Source: Suillus spraguei
Lineage: Eukaryota > Basidiomycota > Agaricomycetes > Boletales > Suillaceae
NCBI GenBank assembly: GCA_016800925.1
Contig: JABCPU010000589.1
Location: forward strand, 1-36,502
DNA length: 36,502 nt
Direction: 5' to 3'
Positions 31,813-36,502 of this stretch are shown here, piece after piece (positions within the stretch are counted from its first letter, which is position 1; every line of letters begins with the position of its first letter). A model generated the notes under the pieces. The model had not been told where the DNA came from and searched no databases. It was given only the letters and a program-made list of their open reading frames with translations. A program made the position numbers and the translations under genes.

Positions 31813-32903
31813 ATGCCAAAACAAACTTTCCACGTCGACGCCATTTTGGAAGAGCTTCGGAATTTTCCACCTCCCAGCGACTCAGAAGTATCATTCTGTA
31901 CGAAATCTGAGCCTGGAACAGCTTTCATTAAAGACAAGCTATACGTAATCTTCAATGATTTTTTGGCCCAGTTCTTCACGCCAGACATAACATCATTTGT
32001 CTTCGGTTGCGATTCCTTAATCCCTCTGCTTGACTTGGCGCTACTTACGCAAAAAATCGCCAGCTGGTATGCTTCATCCCAATTATTTTTATGCGCTGGC
32101 TTACAAAAATCATAGGTTTTAGATATATTGGAGGTACTGGTTTTATTTTAGCTTGTTAATACGTTTTAGGTGTTGACTCTACGGTCTACCAGCTTGCCGA
32201 CTGGATGTTCGATAAATTTGTGAGCGTCTCTCTGACACTCCAACAGCGCTTGGAACCAGAGTCCAATTTGCCGACACATTCAGCTGTCCGAGAGCGCTTG
32301 CTTGACATCATCAACCAATGTCTCGCATCTCCACGCGATATAAGTGATATCAAATGTATGTATCTGGCTCATTCTTGACTATGCGTACACGTCTCATATC
32401 CCGCTTCAGCTGAACTCCAGACTCTGAAATCGAACATTCAAGAGCAAGAGGATCTGGCGAAAGCCTCCCTCTTTACTTGCGATACTCAGTGGATTCATGA
32501 TCTATCTGAATCATGGCCTGAGCTCAAAGACTTGAACTCGCAGCAGCTGGCCGAAGATATTCCAGATGCAGCGCTGGAAATAGTCGCCCATGGATGTACA
32601 TCTGCTGGTCCCACTAAGGTTCCAACCACAACCGCGTCACTCAGACGGAACTCGTCTATCATGATGGATAACCTTCGAGCATCTAAGTCGACTCGTTCTC
32701 CAGGAGCGTCTCAATCTGTGTCTGCCCCACCTACATCAGCTTCATACCACAACAATGGTTTCCCTAAACAGGGTGCCCCTCTTGCCCGCACGCAATCTCT
32801 TTCCCGCACGCAATCCCTTTCCACGATGCTTCCTCCTGAAGCTCAAGCTCGTGTGCTGGTTGCACTTGGGACGGTGGCAGAAGCAGAGGAGGAACAAGAC
32901 TGA
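31813..32903 (+). CDS. Hypothetical basidiomycete protein, helical N-terminus, Ser/Thr-rich C-terminus
   Basis: Three exons are proposed: 31813-32066, 32170-32355 and 32410-32903, about 310 residues. Exon 1 starts MPKQTFHVDAILEELRNFP. Exon 2 contains YQLADWMFDKFVSVSLTLQQ. Exon 3 begins ELQTLKSN and ends in a low-complexity tail with a doubled LSRTQSLS/ARTQSLS motif and an acidic end (AEAEEEQD). No known domain is recognised. Joining exons 1 and 2 keeps the frame only if the A run near 32051-32056 has one base fewer (then reading QKSPAGVDS). This is either a homopolymer error, a disrupted gene or a wrong intron choice. The exon 2-3 junction is in frame. Function unknown; probably soluble and partly disordered. 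Confidence 0.6.
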
Positions 32904-34539
32904 GTTTATGTTTGTATCTCCTCTACTGGTCTCCTAATAGTCTCAGCATATCGCGCAAATATATCTGTAATTGTAGCATCGCAAATATTTTTTGAAGGTA
33001 GCACATATTGGGTTTTTGAAAAGCTTGTAGGTGCTGGTCAGTTAGAATTATCTAGAGGTGACATACTTGTACAATGTATTTGGCCAGTTTCTTTATAGTC
33101 ATGTTCAAGTTGGACAACCAGAGGGGGCATTTGATCACTGTCGTCTGAGGTTAACAGACTTTTATTTGTGGATGCGATGAGGGTTGGAGACATGAGCAAT
33201 AATGACGGTAATACCATAAATTTGTAGTTGTAACATCGGCATAGCAGTTCCGGTTTGAAGCCCGATGACGGAGCTTGAACTTCCCTTTGAACCTGTAATG
33301 TCTAGCTGTATTATACCTCGATATACGACTAAGATCTACAAGATCAGTAACCACATCTGGGCTAGTGTTGTATCTATAGTTTTATCCAGGCCATGTTGTC
33401 AATATAATATATCATTTTACTTTGATTGGAGTAAATGCGTGATATATCCTTTGAACCAACACACCAGGGCAATGATATATCACTGTATGCCTGCAATTTG
33501 GGTGGGCTATTGTTAGCATGTGCCTGGTCACAGCCCGATTTGGGTTTGGGTACAGATCTCCACTTGTCTCTGCATAGCCACACAACTTCCATGGCCGACT
33601 GGTTTTAGCTGAGAACCATGGCATTATCTGCTTAGTCACATAATCACATGATGTCTGTCATCATGTTCATCATTGATTCATACTCTGCCTCAACTCTGCC
33701 CGCCCTTTTACCCTGTTTTCATGTCCAGCTTTGGAAAGTTCTTGCTAGTAGTGGCGGTGCCACAATGAATATAACAAACATCGCAGCCAACCCAGACAGC
33801 ATTTCTCAAGTGTAGTAGCTCACAGCTGCTCACTAGCCTGACTTGTAACTTGTTCAATTTTTTTGCATGCATCAGCAAACCACAAATTTCGTCACAGACA
33901 TCAACATTTTCAACAGTTCCCACAATAACCCCCAGCGCTCACAGCACTCACAGCAAACTTCTCCCAGGCATCAACATTGGAAATATTTCTGAGTCCAACA
34001 TTTGTATATGTTTGTTCAGGTGATGGTGCACTGACTGGCACAAAAGTTCAACTTGTCGACAATGTTCTCCGCCTCCATGAAGTATGTTTCTTTATTTAAA
34101 TTTTCAGGTGCGCAATGATTTTTTATTCTAATCTTGTTCTTTACATTTAAACAAAACTATTCTAGAATGATATCTTGCTAGACTCATTATCTTGCTTGTT
34201 TATTGAGGTGCGCAATTATTTTTTTCATTCTAATCTTGTTCTTTAGATTCGTTCTCTCACTTGCTGCTCTCACTTGCTGCCCTCCCTCTCTCATTGCTCT
34301 CACTCATCGCTACTCTCTTGTTCGCTCTCCCTTGCTCCTGTCTGCTCTCATTTGCTTTTGTCCACTCTCATTTGCTCTTTCTTGCTTTCCTCCTCCTCTG
34401 ATGCGATGACAATGATAACACGATGACAACGATGATGCGACGACAACGACAACAATGCAATGATAACACAACAGCAACAACGATAACGATGCAACAACAA
34501 CAATGCAACAACAACAATGATGATCAACAATGATGATGC

Positions 34540-34617
<78 letters not shown>

Positions 34618-36502
34618 TGGTGTCCTGTAGTTTGTACTTAATGTCTAGAATAGTAGTTTCTCATTTTGCAATGCATTTGTTTTCATTTACTTTTATGTGT
34701 AACTTGAGTCGCAAAAAAGCAATTTCTAATATATTCTATGTAACTAGAGGGTTACTGTGGAGCTCTGGGAAGCTCTTTACAGAGATTTACAGAGATTGGC
34801 CTGTCTGTACAGAAGGGACCAAGCTGTGGCACTGCAACACTGTACAGCTCTGTACAGCTCTGCACAGAACATTGTGATTTACTGATGTGCCATTCGACTC
34901 ATGTGATCTTAAGTTCAACTTTGAGGCTAGTCGCTCAGTTCAGTGACTAGTCTCACCAGATTAATGTTGTTCCTCACGCGAGCCATGCCCTACTTCATTT
35001 GATGCAATTCTCGTGGTTCCTTGCCCATTTACACTGATGTTCGCAATGGTGGCACAAAATATCTTGTTACAATCCACAATGTCCAAGGCCAGCTTAATAT
35101 GATTTCTGTCTTTCTTTCTTTCCTTTTGTCTTGTTTTCTGACAGCATCTTTAGTCTCTTGCCAACGACTTAAAACAAATCCCTCTTCAGCCACAATTCTC
35201 CAGAGGCCAATCGACTAAAAGTTCAGGTCATAGCACAAAGGAACCTTGGCTCATCATGGTGGCCATTTGAAGAATGATGTGAGCAGTTGGCTCGTGTCCA
35301 AGGGTTTTTAAATATGTACTATCATTATTTAATCACATTTTGGCCCATCGTCTTCTGACTCACAGCCTGACTTGTTCGATTTTTGGTGTGCCATTCAACT
35401 TTGAGGTAGATGACAAGATTTTGATGGGCCTTCACGTGATCTTAAGTTTGACTTTGAGATAGGAGACAAGATTTTGATGGGTCACATTAACTGATATTAA
35501 GAAAAAAATGTCGTCACAAAAACTACAAGTTCTGGGTTACAAATAAGACAGAGTATCGAGGCGTAGTGTATTACACTGCAAGAAATGTGGAATATCATTT
35601 TTTAGACCTACAAATATCAATGTTTAGTGGGATGAAACGGTACTGAAAATCGTGGAAGACGTACTTTTCCCAGCAATCGCTTCCGCCATACCTTTGCGCT
35701 TGCATTTGGAAGTGACTGCTTTGGCGTTATCACCAATCTTGTTTGGCATCTTGCACTCTTGTTGACGGTCGTGTCATGCACGCTGAACATCTTCCAGGAG
35801 CACTAGACACTGTGTGGAACACTCGCTGCAGGAAGCAGAGTATCTGGTGCAGTGGGAATTGGTGTGCTGGAAACAGGTGGAAAAAGAATATGAGTTGGTG
35901 GCAGCTGGAGTGGTCGCAGACCTGGAGAGTGATGATGGGAGTGGATTGAAAATATGTGGTGGGGTGAATATGGGTGGCTTGATAAGTGATTCAGTAATAG
36001 TTAAAAAGGGTTTATGAATGGCTGTTACAACCATGCAAACTGGGGGCTACTAAAAAGTCCTGGCTTTACATGGGGTTGTACTGGAGGGTTGGAAAGTCAA
36101 AGGGGCTTGGCCTCAGCTTGTATGCTGTTGCCCCTTACCCAAGTATGTGCCTTAATTTTCGGATGAAGTCCAAGGGAGAGTTATGGTGGAAGTTCCAGAT
36201 GGAGTCCGGATGAACTCTTAGGACAGGATAGCTTGATAGATCTCCGAAGGACTTCCGGATGAGCGCCAGGAATGCGCTGGAACTATTTCGGATGGTAGGG
36301 AGTAATGGTAAGACTACTGGAACAAGTTCCAAGTAGAATGGATGAAAGATGGGCTCCTGGACTTTGTCCAGGGCAGGATAGGAGCAGAGCTTCTGGAGGG
36401 AAAGATGATCCATAGATGTCAGAGGATAGGATAGGATAGATCTGGAGGACCAGAGGACCAAAGGTCCGGAGGTCAGAGGAAGTGGAAGAGTGGAAGAGTG
36501 GT
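32904..36502. other. Non-coding, repeat- and simple-sequence-rich right end
   Basis: No convincing gene in 3.6 kb. Seen here: a paired segment ('aggtgcgcaat', then 'attctaatcttgttcttta') at about 34107 and 34206; CT-rich 'ctctcacttgctgc' runs at 34250-34390; and GATGACAAC-type simple repeats leading into a (CAA)n tract. A tandem duplication of about 55 bp ('gacaagattttgatggg') lies at 35408 and 35464. A recurring 'cggatga' motif spaced over 36155-36300 suggests an old repeat. Confidence 0.6.
34520..34615. repeat. (CAA)n trinucleotide microsatellite
   Basis: About 27 pure CAA units run from about 34531 to 34614, preceded by imperfect CAACAATGATGA sequence. It reads as poly-Gln in one frame, but no gene surrounds it. 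Confidence 0.95.

Noticed and set aside
34530..34877. A poly-Gln protein from the CAA tract
   Set aside because: The frame depends on the microsatellite, and what follows has no family resemblance, introns or neighbours supporting a gene.
36135..36461. Minus-strand open frame at the right edge
   Set aside because: Composition follows the repeated 'cggatga' motif of an old repeat; no domain is recognised.
1..36502. General low sequence quality as the cause of all frame breaks
   Set aside because: GH16, amidohydrolase and BolA read intact across 22 exons, and HET1 has a nonsense change and a 25-bp deletion that homopolymer errors cannot explain. Individual single-base cases remain open.

Overview
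The window looks like nuclear DNA of an agaricomycete-type basidiomycete fungus. The genes are cut by many short GT-AG introns (about 48-75 nt). They belong to families typical of mushroom-forming fungi: NACHT-type NLRs, HET-domain proteins, a UPF1-like helicase, a polyporopepsin-like aspartic protease, a secreted GH16 glucanase, a FluG-type amidohydrolase and a BolA protein. No bacterial operon structure, rRNA or CRISPR array is visible.

Layout. Positions 1-2440 (minus) hold a decayed superfamily-1 (UPF1-like) RNA helicase with several frame breaks, cut by the left edge. Positions 2715-21500 hold the most interesting part: a tandemly duplicated module of two head-to-head genes. In each copy a minus-strand NACHT NLR (2715-6736; 10832-14645) is followed about 2 kb upstream by a plus-strand HET-domain gene (8734-10276; 19690-21259). 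The NLRs carry no recognised effector domain in front of the NACHT. Their C-terminal half is an array of about 50-60 units of a 9-residue motif, W-L-Q-T-x-G-G-x-x, where other fungal NLRs have WD40, ankyrin or TPR repeats. Only NLR1 reads as intact. NLR2 and HET2 each have one frame break. HET1 has three inactivating lesions. The NLR2-HET2 spacer carries an insertion of about 3.2 kb containing a 0.4-kb inverted repeat and an aspartic protease-like gene whose two catalytic motifs are both altered.

Positions 21553-21663 hold a tRNA-Leu(AAG) with an intron. From 21.7 to 25.4 kb the DNA is poor in genes, with a decayed SET-domain methyltransferase at about 24.3-25.06 kb. A secreted GH16 glucanase (25484-27054, minus, 11 exons) is joined at its 5' end to a TIR-bounded unit (27207-28518) that encodes a helix-turn-helix/SAP-like protein. 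That unit separates two copies of the glucanase start region. A FluG-like amidohydrolase (29071-30622, minus) and a BolA-like protein (30786-31224, plus) share a 163-bp divergent promoter with a match to the fungal iron-GATA site. An unrecognised gene lies at 31813-32903. The last 3.6 kb is non-coding, with low-complexity and short repeats including a (CAA)n tract.

How the genes may work together: the repeated NLR/HET pairing suggests a receptor-executioner couple for non-self recognition or regulated cell death, split over two genes instead of fused as in HET-NACHT-WD40 proteins. That is inference from arrangement and domain families. The intact reading of the glucanase, amidohydrolase and BolA genes through 22 exons in total argues that most frame breaks elsewhere are real decay, not poor sequence.
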